Shown here: positions 29,771 to 40,236 of the stretch, piece after piece
Layout of the letters: each line of letters begins with the position of its first letter
How positions within the stretch are numbered: the stretch's first letter is position 1
From: Bacteroidota bacterium
GTDB taxonomy: Bacteria > Bacteroidota > Bacteroidia > AKYH767-A > OLB10
Length of the DNA: 64,000 nt
Reading direction: 5' to 3'
Assembly: GCA_016699635.1 (NCBI GenBank)
Contig: CP064983.1
Span: 2,108,001 to 2,172,000, forward strand
Notes under the pieces: generated by a model
Seen by the model: only the letters and a program-made list of their open reading frames with translations
Told to the model about the DNA's origin: nothing
The model's database searches: none
Program-made: the position numbers and the translations under genes

Positions 29771-30645
29771 AAAAACTGATTATATAGACTGAAATGATAA
29801 TGTGCTGCTACTTCATCAAATCCATAGCTGTAAAAAGCAAACGAAGGTCGTTGCACAAACTGAATGTGGCGGATATATTTTGACGCCAACACTATTAATG
29901 CTGAATTTTTTTCTGCTGTTCCTGCAATATTCAAAACCTGCGACTCGGGATTCATTTCAAGCTGCTCATAAACGAAAACAAGAAAATAAACAAAGTCTTC
30001 TGTTGACTGAAAGTTAAACTTGTTGTAGTAAAGCAAATTTCCACCCTGATTGACAACCATCTCAAAATAGGTGTTTTGAATATTGACGGTTACTGTCTTT
30101 TCTGAGGTATTTTTATGTAAGGTAAGCACACCTTCAATCAATGGAGTTGCACCATGAAAAACGCTTAGGTTTGAATACCATGAATTAAAAAAGTCAAACA
30201 GCGATTCAGGCACAGAATAGATATTCCTTGCAGAAATACGTCTTAGGTTATCGAACAGTAATTTATTTGTTGTCTCTGTAGATTCGTGCTGATGGTTGGC
30301 ATAGTAAAACTCATCTAAACGGTCGGCATCAAAAAACACATCAGGAACAAGGGTATTGTTAAATCCGCAAAATGAAAGCACAACACTATCATAGTGATTA
30401 TCTAAAAGTGGTTTGTTCTGATCAAAAATCTGAAGAATTTTTTCTGTCAGATCATCATTGCTCAGAGGATATGGAAAACGATAGTCGAAGAGTGCTACAA
30501 ACTTGTTCCGGTCTGTATCTATCAACACTGCAGAAAAAAAGTTGCTGCTGCATTGAATAAATAGATTCATTATGCGCGAAACATCGGTATTGATGGATTC
30601 GTCAACTACACTTATCCAGGCATCTGATTTTTTGTCGGTAATCAC
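29761..30645 (-). CDS. DUF3822 family protein
   Basis: A 294-residue protein of an uncharacterised Bacteroidota family that usually precedes rsmD; I call it from overall resemblance and position. It shows an actin/ASKHA-like alternation of strands, for example SVVLSFCGFNNTLVPDVFFD near residue 88, YFEMVVNQGGNLLYYNKFNF near 195 and VLNIAGTAEKNSALIVLASKYI near 240. No signal peptide or membrane segment is seen. It overlaps rsmD by ten bases, so the two are translationally coupled with coaD downstream. Confidence 0.85.
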   Translation of the reverse strand: MITDKKSDAWISVVDESINTDVSRIMNLFIQCSSNFFSAVLIDTDRNKFVALFDYRFPYPLSNDDLTEKILQIFDQNKPLLDNHYDSVVLSFCGFNNTLVPDVFFDADRLDEFYYANHQHESTETTNKLLFDNLRRISARNIYSVPESLFDFFNSWYSNLSVFHGATPLIEGVLTLHKNTSEKTVTVNIQNTYFEMVVNQGGNLLYYNKFNFQSTEDFVYFLVFVYEQLEMNPESQVLNIAGTAEKNSALIVLASKYIRHIQFVQRPSFAFYSYGFDEVAAHYHFSLYNQFLCV

Positions 30646-30695
30646 TTTACAAAATTACGTAATTATAAAATGCGGTAAATTTCCGGGGTTATGTC

Positions 30696-30725
30696 AAAAA
30701 AAATCCCCTGCAAGCTGCAGAGGAT
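30696..30725 (-). terminator. rho-independent terminator after rpmE2
   Basis: On the minus strand the stem ATCCTCTGCA / TGCAGGGGAT (one mismatch) with loop GCT is followed by eight T, 21 bases after the L31 stop codon. Confidence 0.88.
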
Positions 30726-30746
30726 CTTTTCTGAAAATTTCTAAAA

Positions 30747-31028
30747 TTATTTCTCAGTTGTTTTAGCTGCTTTTTTTGCAGTTGATTTAGCATAACGGTT
30801 ACGGAATTTATCCACACGTCCTGCAGTGTCAATCAGTTTCATCTTACCGGTGTAGTAAGGATGCGACATATTCGAAATCTCAAGTTTTACCAATGGATAT
30901 TCATTTCCATCTTCCCACTTAATGGTGTCTTTTGTATCAACACATGAACGCGTTAGGAACGCATAATCGCAACTGATATCTTTAAATACTACCATGCGGT
31001 AGTTCTTTGGATGTATTTCGCTTTTCAT
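30747..31028 (-). CDS. rpmE2: 50S ribosomal protein L31, type B
   Basis: A 93-residue ribosomal protein. MKSEIHPKNYRMVVFKDISC and the block DGNEYPLVKLEISNMSHPYYTGK are diagnostic for type B L31, which lacks the CxxC zinc-binding set of type A. The C-terminal Lys/Ala-rich tail (KSTAKKAAKTTEK) is typical of the phylum. It is monocistronic, with its own terminator downstream. Confidence 0.97.
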   Translation of the reverse strand: MKSEIHPKNYRMVVFKDISCDYAFLTRSCVDTKDTIKWEDGNEYPLVKLEISNMSHPYYTGKMKLIDTAGRVDKFRNRYAKSTAKKAAKTTEK

Positions 31029-31271
31029 TTTATAATAAAGTTTTTATCAAACGGGCTGCAAATATAGCACTTTTTCTTATTCTATAACAATTCCGCAGTA
31101 AAAATTATTTTAAGTTACTGCTTTAATTATCAGTGGATTACTAATGCAAGGTGGTTAATACTTCTGTATTGAAAATATAGACATCAAAGGCTACAGACCG
31201 TTAAACTTGTTAATATTTATGAAATATTGATATTCAAAGCATTTACAGTGATAAAGCGCTAATAAAAGTAC

Positions 31272-31279
31272 TATTTTTG
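31272..31279 (+). promoter_or_regulatory. promoter-like -7 box before the polysaccharide dehydratase gene
   Basis: TATTTTTG matches TAnnTTTG and lies 32 bases before the start codon at 31312. No convincing TTTG box is seen upstream. Confidence 0.4.
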
Positions 31280-31311
31280 CGTTCAATTTTAAATTTTGTA
31301 AAGCCTGAGGA

Positions 31312-33189
31312 ATGTTTCTTTTTGAGCGTACAGCACCACGTTGGGTAGTCTTAGTAATAGATTTGTTATTATGCACTTTGTCATTGTATCTGGCTTATGA
31401 TTTGCGTTTTAAATTTACTATCCCTGATGTAGAAATTCAACTCTTGCCCACAGCGTTTGCAACAGTTTTAAGTGTAAGATTGGTTAGTTTTTTAATATCA
31501 AGAACGCATACCGGTATAATCCGCTATACAAGCTACAAAGATTCGCAACGAATATTTTTAACCTTGCTGTCGGGAACAGTTTTGTTATGCATCTTTAACC
31601 TTATTTCATTCAGAATTTATGGACGTTATTTTACGCCTTACTCTATTCTGATGATAGACTTTTTTCTGAGTATGCTTGCATTGGCATCAATGCGTGTGAT
31701 TGTAAAAAGTGCACACGTGGAGTGGACAAGAAAGAAGGGTAATAAAACCGATGTGCTTATTATGGGTGCAGGTGAAGAAGGAATGGTTGTGAAACATGCT
31801 TTGGAACAAGATGCAGGAATAAATTTTAAGGTTCTTGGATTTATTGATGATAAGCCAAAACTCCGTAAAAGAAAGCTTGAAGGCATACCGGTTTTTTATA
31901 CAAAGACCGATTTGGAAGACTTGCTTCGAGCCAATAAAATATCGAGCCTGATTATTGCAGATAAGGATGTTGACACTAAGCGCATCAATGAATTAATTGA
32001 AATTTGTGTAAAGTACGATACAAAAGTTCAGCGTGCTCCACGTGCCGGAAACTGGATAAACGGCAAACTGAGTTTTTCTCAAATCAAGGAAGTAAACATT
32101 GAAGACTTGCTTGAGCGTGATCCTATAAATCTTGATGTAAAGGAAATCCGTAATCAGCTAAACGGAAAAACTATTCTCATCACCGGAGCAGCAGGATCTA
32201 TTGGCTCTGAAATTGCGCGACAGGTAATTTTATACAACCCCGCAAAAGTGGTTCTTCTCGACATTGCAGAGTCGCCACTTTATGAGCTTGAACTTTCCAT
32301 ACAGGAAATTAAACATGCAGGCAATTGCGAAAGTGTGATTGCTGACATCCGCAACATTGACCGTATGCGCAGGGTGTTTGATTATTTCAAACCTGAAATT
32401 GTATTTCATGCAGCAGCCTATAAGCATGTGCCTGTTATGGAAGTGAATCCTTCAGAAGCAATTCTGACCAACGTTAAAGGTACTAAAATTCTTGCAGACC
32501 TGTCTGTTGAATTTGGAGTGCAGAAGTTTGTGATGATTTCGACAGATAAGGCTGTTAATCCCACAAACGTTATGGGTGCATCAAAACGTGTTGCAGAAAT
32601 TTATATTCAATCGCTCAGCGAGATTTCCGAAACACAATTTATCACAACACGATTCGGCAATGTTCTTGGTTCAGCAGGATCAGTGATTCCACGATTTAAG
32701 AAGCAGATAGAAAACGGCATGCCTGTAACAGTGACAGATGAAAATATTACCCGTTTTTTTATGACCATTCCTGAGGCTTGTCAGCTTGTGCTTGAAGCTT
32801 GCAAAATGGGAAAGGGTGGCGAAATTTTTATATTCGATATGGGTAAACCCGTTAAGATTGCTGAGCTTGCAAAGAAGATGATTCGCCTGAGTGGATTAGA
32901 ACCTGAGAAGGATATTAAAATTCAATATACAGGTTTAAGACCCGGGGAAAAGTTGTTTGAAGAGTTGTTGAATAAACAAGAGAACACCATAGCAACACAT
33001 CATCCTAAAATTTTAATTGCCAAAGTGCGGAAATATAAATTCGATCAGATTGCAAGCGATATTGAAAACCTTACCAACCTGTTTAAGACCCAAAACAATA
33101 TGGCATTGGTTTCGAAGATGAAAGAAATAGTGCCTGAATATATCAGCAATAACAGTGAGTTCGAAAAACTCGATCGCAGAGAAATCTGA
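31312..33189 (+). CDS. membrane-bound nucleotide-sugar 4,6-dehydratase, WbpM/CapD/PglF-like
   Basis: Probably converts a UDP-N-acetylhexosamine to its 4-keto-6-deoxy form for surface polysaccharide or glycan synthesis. Four transmembrane helices occupy residues about 10-135. A first Rossmann domain (VLIMGAGEEGMVVKHAL, about 146) of the CoA-binding type follows, then the catalytic extended SDR domain with TGAAGSIGSE (about 287), HAAAYKHVPVMEVNP and the STDKAVNPTNVMGASKR active-site segment, where Met replaces Tyr as in the WbpM/PglF group. GLRPGEKLFEEL is the usual C-terminal motif. The 625-residue frame is intact. Glycosyltransferase genes follow 4-7 kb downstream. Confidence 0.93.
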   Translation: MFLFERTAPRWVVLVIDLLLCTLSLYLAYDLRFKFTIPDVEIQLLPTAFATVLSVRLVSFLISRTHTGIIRYTSYKDSQRIFLTLLSGTVLLCIFNLISFRIYGRYFTPYSILMIDFFLSMLALASMRVIVKSAHVEWTRKKGNKTDVLIMGAGEEGMVVKHALEQDAGINFKVLGFIDDKPKLRKRKLEGIPVFYTKTDLEDLLRANKISSLIIADKDVDTKRINELIEICVKYDTKVQRAPRAGNWINGKLSFSQIKEVNIEDLLERDPINLDVKEIRNQLNGKTILITGAAGSIGSEIARQVILYNPAKVVLLDIAESPLYELELSIQEIKHAGNCESVIADIRNIDRMRRVFDYFKPEIVFHAAAYKHVPVMEVNPSEAILTNVKGTKILADLSVEFGVQKFVMISTDKAVNPTNVMGASKRVAEIYIQSLSEISETQFITTRFGNVLGSAGSVIPRFKKQIENGMPVTVTDENITRFFMTIPEACQLVLEACKMGKGGEIFIFDMGKPVKIAELAKKMIRLSGLEPEKDIKIQYTGLRPGEKLFEELLNKQENTIATHHPKILIAKVRKYKFDQIASDIENLTNLFKTQNNMALVSKMKEIVPEYISNNSEFEKLDRREI

Positions 33190-33364
33190 AACTGTTGCTG
33201 AGGTTCATTTTCACTGTGACATAATCGTCTGATTTAAAATTTTTCAGCAAATTAAATTATCAGATTTTTTTCAGATAAGATTGCATCAAACATTTAACAA
33301 TTAAGGAATAGTTTTTAAGAGTAATTATGAATAGATATTTAGATAGAATAGTAAAACGGTTTTA

Positions 33365-33372
33365 TATTTTTG
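33365..33372 (+). promoter_or_regulatory. promoter-like -7 box directly before the ABC-F gene
   Basis: TATTTTTG matches TAnnTTTG and ends only four bases before ATG 33377. If used, transcription would begin at or near the start codon, giving a leaderless message. Confidence 0.45.
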
Positions 33373-33376
33373 CAGC

Positions 33377-35279
33377 ATGTTAGTTTTAAATAATATAAGT
33401 TTTGATTTTGGAGGAAGATATCTTTATCATGATGCATTCTGGCACATTAAACCCAATCAGAAAATAGGACTCATAGGCGCTAATGGCACAGGTAAATCAA
33501 CATTACTGCGGATTATTAATGGAGAATATACTTTAACCGGGGGTGAGATTACAGGAAGAAAAGATCTTACTGTAGGTTTTTTAAATCAGGATTTACTTTC
33601 ATACGAATCAGACAAAAGTATTCTTGATGTGGCACTTGAAGTTTTTGAAAGAGAAAATATTCTGCATCAAAAGATTGAAAAAATTTTAAAACAACTTGAA
33701 ACAGAACATGGCGAAGAGCTATTGAACGAACTGTTTTTTCTTCAGAGTGAATTCGAATCTCTTGATGGTTACAACATCACACATCGGGCGGAATCAATTT
33801 TAGAAGGTTTAGGTTTCAGTACTATTGATTTGCAACGTCCGTTGAAAGAATTTTCCGGAGGATGGCGTATGCGCGTAATGCTTGCACGAATGCTGTTGAA
33901 GAAACCAAGTCTGTTAATGCTTGATGAGCCAACCAATCACCTCGATTTACCTTCCATACAATGGCTTGAAAAATATCTGCAGGATTATGATGGTACCTTT
34001 ATTCTTGTTTCGCACGACAGATATTTTCTTGACCGCACTATCAATATGATTGCGGAAGTTGCTAATGAAAAAATTAATCTTTATCCGGGTAATTTCACCA
34101 ACTATCTCGAACAGAAAACTATGCGTGATGAATTGCAGCAGCGTAAATTCGAGAATCAGGAAAAGTATATTAAAGAGCAACAGAAATTAATTGACCGCTT
34201 TAAAGCAAAAGCCAGCAAGGCAAAGATGGCTCAGTCCAGAATGAAAATGCTCGACCGTATGGAAAAAGTTGAAGCAGTTTCCGGCCCTGCATCAACCATG
34301 AGATTAAGTTTACAAGTAGAGACACAGCCCGGCAAGGTAGTTTTTGAAGGACATCATCTGAATAAAAATTATGGTGATCTGGATATTTTTAAAAACAGTC
34401 ATTTTACAATTGAAAGAGGTGATAAAATTGCACTTATAGGTGCTAACGGAAAAGGTAAGTCAACCTTATTGCGCATGATTGCCGGCACAGAAAAAGCAGA
34501 TGGCGAAATCAAGGAAGGCTACAATGTAAAGACATCTTTCTATGCACAGCATCAGTTAGAAAGTTTGAATATTGAGAACGATTTGATGCGCGAACTGCAG
34601 ATTTTTGCTCCGTTAGAAACCGATCAACGTATCAGAAGTATTCTGGGTGCATTTCTTTTTAATCGTGACGATGTTTTTAAGAAAATTCGAGTACTTTCAG
34701 GAGGTGAGAAAGCACGTGTGGCATTAGCGAAGTTAATTCTCAGCAAAGCAAATTTTCTGTTATTAGATGAGCCTACCAACCACCTCGACATGCAAAGTGT
34801 AGAAATTCTTACTGATGTGTTGTTGGATTACGAAGGCTCTTTTGTAGTGGTTTCACACGATCGTTTTTTTGTTGAACAGATTGCCAATAAAATATGGTTT
34901 ATCGAGAACAATCAGCTTAAAGAATATCCCGGAACTTATGAAGAGTATGAGCATTGGGCAGAACGAAAAAATCTGAAAAACGAACAGAAGAAAAACAAGT
35001 TGCAGCCAAACCTGTTGCACCAAAGGTGCAGGCAAGCCCGATCAGAAAAAACAGTTGTTGAATTTAGAGAAGGAGGTTAAAAAATTGGAAGCAGAGTTGG
35101 CAGCAGCAAAGAAGCAACGCAATGATTTGATGGAGCAGTTGGGCAATGAAAGTAATTATAATGACACAGCTAAAATCAAACTGTTACAGAAGGAGTTTGA
35201 TGAATCTGAAAAACAGTATAATAAGATACATTCATTGTGGGAAGACAGCTACATGCAATGGATGGAAATGAGTGAATGA
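33377..35279 (+). CDS. ABC-F family ATPase (ribosome-associated, Uup/YheS-like), two frame breaks
   Basis: A soluble tandem ABC ATPase without membrane domains, of the class acting on ribosomes in translation. Domain 1 has GANGTGKS (about residue 35), FSGGWRMR and LMLDEPTNHLD. A charged linker (KFENQEKYIKEQQKLIDRFK) follows, and domain 2 has GANGKGKS, LSGGEKARVAL and LLLDEPTNHLD. The first frame ends at 35080. Adding one A at 34991-34995 and one C at 35037-35039 gives KKQVAAKPVAPKVQASPDQK and joins a coiled-coil C-terminal domain (EKEVKKLEAELAAAKKQRND). The repaired length is about 634 residues. Resistance function is not implied by the sequence. Confidence 0.92.
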
Positions 35280-35286
35280 TGTGCTT

Positions 35287-36581
35287 ATGAAACATTTTAT
35301 TTTTTATCTGATACTTTTCTTTTTGTGGTCTAACTCTAATGTGTTTGGTCAGGAAAAGCAAGAATATTTTAAAGACAATTATTTCAGGTACGATAACTTT
35401 ACGTACAGAAGTAATATTAAAACGATACAACTGGAAAATGCCCAGTTCCCGATGAATGAACCTGTGATTGAACTCAACAGTGGAGCGCAGCTTTTACTCC
35501 AGTTTGACGACCTTGAAGGCGATTATAAAGATTACTGGTACACCATCATTCATTGCGATGCACTATGGAAGCCTTCAGACATTACGCGCTCAACATATTT
35601 GTTTAGCTTCTACGAAGACCGTATTGCTGATTATGCTTTTTCGTTTAACACCTTGCAACCTTACACTCATTACTCATTAAAATTTCCAAACGAACAGATT
35701 AAACCACTGATATCAGGAAATTATTTGCTGAAAGTTTATTTGAATAACGACCCTGACAGTGTTGCATTTACAAGAAGATTTTTAGTGTATGAAAACCTGA
35801 TTGATGTTGACGCTACCGTGCATGCAGCAACATTGGCTGAATACAGACAACAGAAACAGGAAGTTGATTTTTCATTGTCAACTACAAGATATACCATCGC
35901 CAATCCTTTGGTGATTTAAAAGTTAAAATTCTTCAGAATTTCAGATGGGATAATGCTGTTGAGAATCTGAAGCCGATTTTTATTAAAGATAACTTGCTGG
36001 AATATAATTATGATGAAGAAAATACTTTTAATGGCAGTAATGAGTTCAGACGCTTTGATATTCGCTCATTAAAGTATGAAACAGAAAGTGTAGAGCGAAT
36101 AGATCATTTTGATACCGGAACCAATGTGTTGCTTTTCCCTGATAAGGTTCGTTATTTCAGTCGTTATACAACCGACTATGATATTGACGGAAAGTTTGAA
36201 ATAAAAAACTACAGTGGCAGCCATCCTGAGCGTGATGCCGATTATGCAACCGTTCGTTTCCGCCTTGAATATAAAGACGAAGTTAAAGATGGCAACATTT
36301 ATATTTTTGGGGCTCTCACCGACTGGGGTTTTACGAGTCAGAACATGCTTCGTTATGATGAAGACCTGAAAGCTTACACAGCAACATTGTTTTTAAAACA
36401 AGGCTACTACAATTATATGTATGTGTTTTTAAAAGACGGAACTTCTTTTGGAGATGAAAGCTGGCTTGAAGGCAATCACTATGAAACAGAAAACAACTAT
36501 TGGATTTTGGTATATCATCGCCCGCAAACAGAAAGGTACGATAAATTGGTGGCCTGCAGAAAATTTGCTTCCAACAGATAG
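35287..36581 (+). CDS. DUF5103 domain secreted protein, frame broken once
   Basis: An exported protein of a Bacteroidota family of unknown role. ATG 35287 starts a signal peptide (MKHFIFYLILFFLWSNSNVFGQ); an in-frame ATG at 35272 is less likely because it overlaps the ABC-F stop. The N-terminal beta domain includes DYKDYWYTIIHCDALWKPSD. The frame stops after YTIANPLVI. One extra base in the run 35907-35909 gives NPFGDLKVKILQNFRWDNAV and continues to 36581, with a carbohydrate-binding-like segment GNIYIFGALTDW. The last residues (VACRKFASNR) look unusual and might hide a further shift. It follows the ABC-F gene by seven bases. Confidence 0.85.
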
Positions 36582-36612
36582 TTTAAAATAAAAATGGGTA
36601 AGCTAGTTATAT

Positions 36613-36697
36613 CGCACCGCTACGACCACTTATCCTTGCTGCATTCCTGCCCTGGGGAGGTTCGAGGGAGCTGGTCGTATAAGACTTACCCGGTGCA
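36613..36697 (-). ncRNA. ffs: signal recognition particle RNA, small bacterial type (4.5S)
   Basis: On the minus strand the sequence folds into one long hairpin. GCACCG at the 5' end pairs with CGGTGC at the 3' end, ACGACCA with TGGTCGT, and the apex holds CCCCAGGGCAGGAATGCAGC with the GGAA-type loop and AGCA bulge that Ffh recognises, followed by AAGG. It guides signal-peptide-bearing ribosomes to the membrane. The gene stands alone between the DUF5103 and DUF4199 genes. The exact ends are uncertain by about ten bases; a T-rich stretch follows its 3' end. Confidence 0.88.
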
Positions 36698-36747
36698 AAG
36701 ATAGTAAATCATACCTTTCAATAAACAAATAAACACAGCAGGTTTTA

Positions 36748-36755
36748 TACCTTTG
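36748..36755 (+). promoter_or_regulatory. promoter-like -7 box before the DUF4199 gene
   Basis: TACCTTTG is an exact TAnnTTTG match 12 bases before ATG 36768. The upstream -33 element is not obvious. Confidence 0.45.
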
Positions 36756-36767
36756 CAATCATAAATT

Positions 36768-37286
36768 ATGTTTCGATACGGATTACATTATGGAGGAATA
36801 TTAGGGGCATCAAGTTTTGCTATGTTTTTGATTATTTATCTTACGGGAAATAATCCGCTTGGCAATGCATCGTGGCTCGGTGCATGGATACCTGCAGTTG
36901 TAATTGCTGTTGCAGTAAAAAGTTACCGGACACATGAGGGTGAGGGTTTTATCTCTTATGGTGAAGGTTTCCGTACAGGATTGATTACTGCTCTTTTTGG
37001 TGGAATTCTTTCAGCATTGTTGATTTATATTTTCTGCACCTTATTCGACAGTACATTGGTAGAGCGTTTTAAAACTGATTCTCTTGCACAACTTGAACTT
37101 ATGGAAGGACAGTTTAAATCAATGCTCAGTGATAAAATGTATGATCAGGCTGTTGATGCCTACAATAATATAAGTCTTCAGTCAATTGCAATGAACGATT
37201 TTTATAATAAGCTACTCAGCGGAATTATACTTTCACTTATCATTGCCGCAGTGTATAAACGTAACAAGCCTCAAATTCTCGAATAA
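36768..37286 (+). CDS. DUF4199 family membrane protein
   Basis: A 172-residue integral membrane protein with four hydrophobic segments, at about residues 8-28, 38-54, 70-95 and 147-165, and a hydrophilic loop (EGQFKSMLSDKMYDQAVDAY) between the third and fourth. The motif SYGEGFRTGLITALFGG in segment three is typical for DUF4199. The gene typically precedes a DPM1-like glycosyltransferase in Bacteroidota, as here, with one base between stop and start, so a role supporting glycan transfer across the membrane is plausible but unproven. Confidence 0.88.
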   Translation: MFRYGLHYGGILGASSFAMFLIIYLTGNNPLGNASWLGAWIPAVVIAVAVKSYRTHEGEGFISYGEGFRTGLITALFGGILSALLIYIFCTLFDSTLVERFKTDSLAQLELMEGQFKSMLSDKMYDQAVDAYNNISLQSIAMNDFYNKLLSGIILSLIIAAVYKRNKPQILE

Positions 37287-37287
37287 A

Positions 37288-38271
37288 ATGCAGTCATCAT
37301 ACAGAATAGATATTTCAGTAGTTATTCCGTTGTTTAATGAGGATGAGTCTCTACCTGAATTGGCAGCATGGATTGACCGTGTTATGAAGCAACACAAGTT
37401 TAGCTATGAAGTGATTATGGTTGATGATGGTAGCAAAGATCACTCATGGCAGGTGATTGAAGACCTAAATAAACAAATACCTGAAATAAAAGGTGTGAAG
37501 TTTAAAAGAAACTATGGCAAGTCTGCTGCACTACATAAAGGTTTTGAAATGGCACAAGGTCATGTAGTAATTACAATGGATGCCGACCTACAAGACAGTC
37601 CTGACGAAATTCCCGGACTTTATAAAATGATTGTTGAAGATGAATACGATTTGGTGAGTGGATGGAAAAAGAAACGTCACGATCCGATTTCAAAAACTAT
37701 TCCCAGCAAATTTTTTAATGGTGTCACCCGTATGGTTTCCGGGATTGATAATCTGCACGATTTTAATTGTGGGCTTAAAGCATATCATCATAATGTGATT
37801 AAGAATATTGAAATATACGGTGAGATGCATCGTTATATTCCTGTAATTGCAAAGTGGGTTGGCTTTACAAAAATCGGTGAGAAGGTTGTTGAACACAGAG
37901 CCAGAAAATTTGGTACTACAAAATTTGGATTAGAAAGATTTGTTAATGGATTTCTTGATTTGCTTTCCATCACATTTGTTTCACGTTTTGGTAAACGCCC
38001 CATGCATTTATTCGGTACTTTAGGTTCTCTTATGTTTATTCTGGGACTTATAGGTGCTTGTTATCTTGGTGTTTCAAAACTTTATTGCGTTTATAATGAT
38101 ATCCCTGCAACACGATTAACACAGCGCCCATCATTTTATTTATTGCTGACAAGTATGATTCTGGGAACACAACTTTTTCTTGCAGGATTTCTTGCAGAGA
38201 TGATTGCTCGCAATGATAAAGACCGCAATCGTTATATTGTGGAAAAAGAAATATCTAACACAACAACGTAA
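37288..38271 (+). CDS. glycosyltransferase family 2, dolichol-phosphate-sugar-synthase-like
   Basis: Probably transfers a sugar from a nucleotide sugar to a polyprenyl phosphate at the inner membrane. The GT-A domain has VVIPLFNEDESLPEL (about residue 11), MVDDGSKDHSWQVIE and the metal-binding MDADLQDSPDEIP, followed by DFNCGLKAYHHNVI. Two transmembrane helices lie near the C-terminus (about residues 243-265 and 288-310), like the GtrB/ArnC/DPM1 group. I chose ATG 37288, one base after the DUF4199 stop, rather than an upstream in-frame codon. It is followed by a second GT2 gene 18 bases on. Confidence 0.93.
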   Translation: MQSSYRIDISVVIPLFNEDESLPELAAWIDRVMKQHKFSYEVIMVDDGSKDHSWQVIEDLNKQIPEIKGVKFKRNYGKSAALHKGFEMAQGHVVITMDADLQDSPDEIPGLYKMIVEDEYDLVSGWKKKRHDPISKTIPSKFFNGVTRMVSGIDNLHDFNCGLKAYHHNVIKNIEIYGEMHRYIPVIAKWVGFTKIGEKVVEHRARKFGTTKFGLERFVNGFLDLLSITFVSRFGKRPMHLFGTLGSLMFILGLIGACYLGVSKLYCVYNDIPATRLTQRPSFYLLLTSMILGTQLFLAGFLAEMIARNDKDRNRYIVEKEISNTTT

Positions 38272-38289
38272 CCCAAAAATTCTGTTGCA

Positions 38290-40229
38290 TTGAAGCTATC
38301 CGTTGTCATCGTCAACTACAATGTAAAGTACTTTCTTGAGCAATGCCTCATTTCTGTTGGTAAGGCTATTAGTAATATTGATGCAGAAGTTTTTGTGGTT
38401 GACAACAATTCTGTTGACGGATCATGTCAGATGGTTCGGGATAAATTTCCATTTGTAAACGTAATTGAAAATAAAATAAACACCGGTTTTTCAAAAGCAA
38501 ACAATCAGGCTATTGTACAAAGCAAAGGTGAGTATTTGCTACTTCTTAATCCGGACACTGTTGTAGAGGAGGATACATTTAAAAAGGTGGTTGACTTTAT
38601 GGACAATCATCCACAGGCAGGCGGACTTGGAGTGCACATGATTGACGGAAACGGAAAATTTTTGCCTGAATCCAAAAGAGGACTTCCGACACCTGCAGTG
38701 GCATTCTATAAAATCTTCGGGCTGTCTGCATTGTTTCCAAAATCAAAATTATTTGGTCAGTATCATTTAGGTTTCCTCGACAAGAATAAGACCAATGAAG
38801 TTGATGTCTTTCAGTGGTGCATTTATGTTGTTGAGAAAATCTGTGTTGGATAAAATAGGATTACTTGACGAGACATTTTTTATGTATGGTGAAGATATTG
38901 ACTTGTCATACAGAATAACAAAAGCCGGCTATAAAAATTATTATTTCCCTGAAACAAAAATCATACACTACAAAGGAGAGAGTACCAAGAAGAGCAGTGT
39001 AAATTATGTAGTAGTGTTTTATAAGGCAATGAGCATTTTTGCTCAGAAACATTTTTCGCAGAGCAATGCTGCATTTTTTTCATTTCTGATAAATATTGCC
39101 ATCTACCTAAGAGCAGGTATTGCATTGATGAATCGCCTTTTTAGTATTTTGTTGTTACCAATTATTGATGCAGCATTTATATATGGAGGTTATACCATTA
39201 TTAAAACATATTGGGAACTTTATGTCAAACAATTGCATTATCCGGAGCATTACATGCTTTTAGTTGTGCCCGGATATGTTTTAGTCTGGATTTTTGCTGC
39301 TTATCTGAATGGTGGTTATGATAAACCACTGCGTATTTCCAGAGTTGTAAGAGGAATTCTGTCAGGCACAATTTTTATTTTAGTTGTGTATGCTCTGTTG
39401 AACGAGACCTACCGTTTTTCAAGAGCGCTCATTTTAATGAATACAGCCTGGGCATGTCTGATAACTGCGTTAATCCGATATACGTTAAATGCAGCAGGTA
39501 TTAAAGGATTTGCTTTGGCAGCAGATGTCAAAAAGAAATTGATTGTTGTTGCAGATGCTGTTGATGCAAAAAGAATTTTATCATTGCTACAATTATCAGG
39601 GTCAAATACAACTTTTGTAGGATATGTTGATTCAGGAGTCACTCAGGACGGAGAATTGAAGAATTTCAGACTTGGAACATTGACACAATTAAATGAAATC
39701 ATTACTATTTATCAGGTTGATGAAGTAATTTTCAGTTCTCACTCATTAAGCTCGCAGCAGATAATCGAGAATATGGGGGCGCTGCGTAACAGGCAGGTTG
39801 AGTATAAGATTGCTCCTCCAGAAAGTTTGTTTATCATTGGTAGTAATTCAATAAATGATAATGGTGATCTTTATCTTGTTGATGTAAATACATTACACAG
39901 TCCTTCCAATAGAAGAAAAAAAAGATTTTTTGATATTTTCAGTGCTTTCGGAATATTATTCTGCTATCCTTTTCTTTGGCTATTATTCAAGAAAAATCAA
40001 AATGTTTTTGTAAATAGCATTGCTGTACTTTTGAAAGAAAACATGGGTAGCAACCAATATTAAGAGTTTAACGTCAACACATGCTAAAGTTGGTGTTTAT
40101 ACGCCATCAGATGGATTAAACACACCATCAGACAATGAATATTTCCGCGACAGATTAAATGTGCTTTATACCCGTGATTACAATATGATTAACGACTGGA
40201 ATATAGTACGGAGAAATATTTTTAAGTGA
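38290..40229 (+). CDS. GT2 glycosyltransferase fused to a sugar-transferase-like membrane module, two frame breaks
   Basis: The N-terminal 280 residues are a WbbL-type GT2 (VVIVNYNVKYFLEQCL, VVDNNSVDGS, LLLNPDTVVEED, then MYGEDIDLSYRITKAGY). Four membrane helices follow, then a CoA-binding-like Rossmann domain (KKLIVVADAVDAKRILSLLQ) and a tail (KKRFFDIFSAFGILFCYPF) that recalls WcaJ-type phosphosugar transferases. The WcaJ catalytic core (DELPQ, GPRP) is absent. The frame changes by net +1 near 38807-38815 and again in the A run 40038-40041; the second repair gives TWVATNIKSLTSTHAKVG and a stop at 40227. The start is a TTG. It is convergent with the acyltransferase gene. Confidence 0.82.
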
Positions 40230-40236
40230 GAAAATA

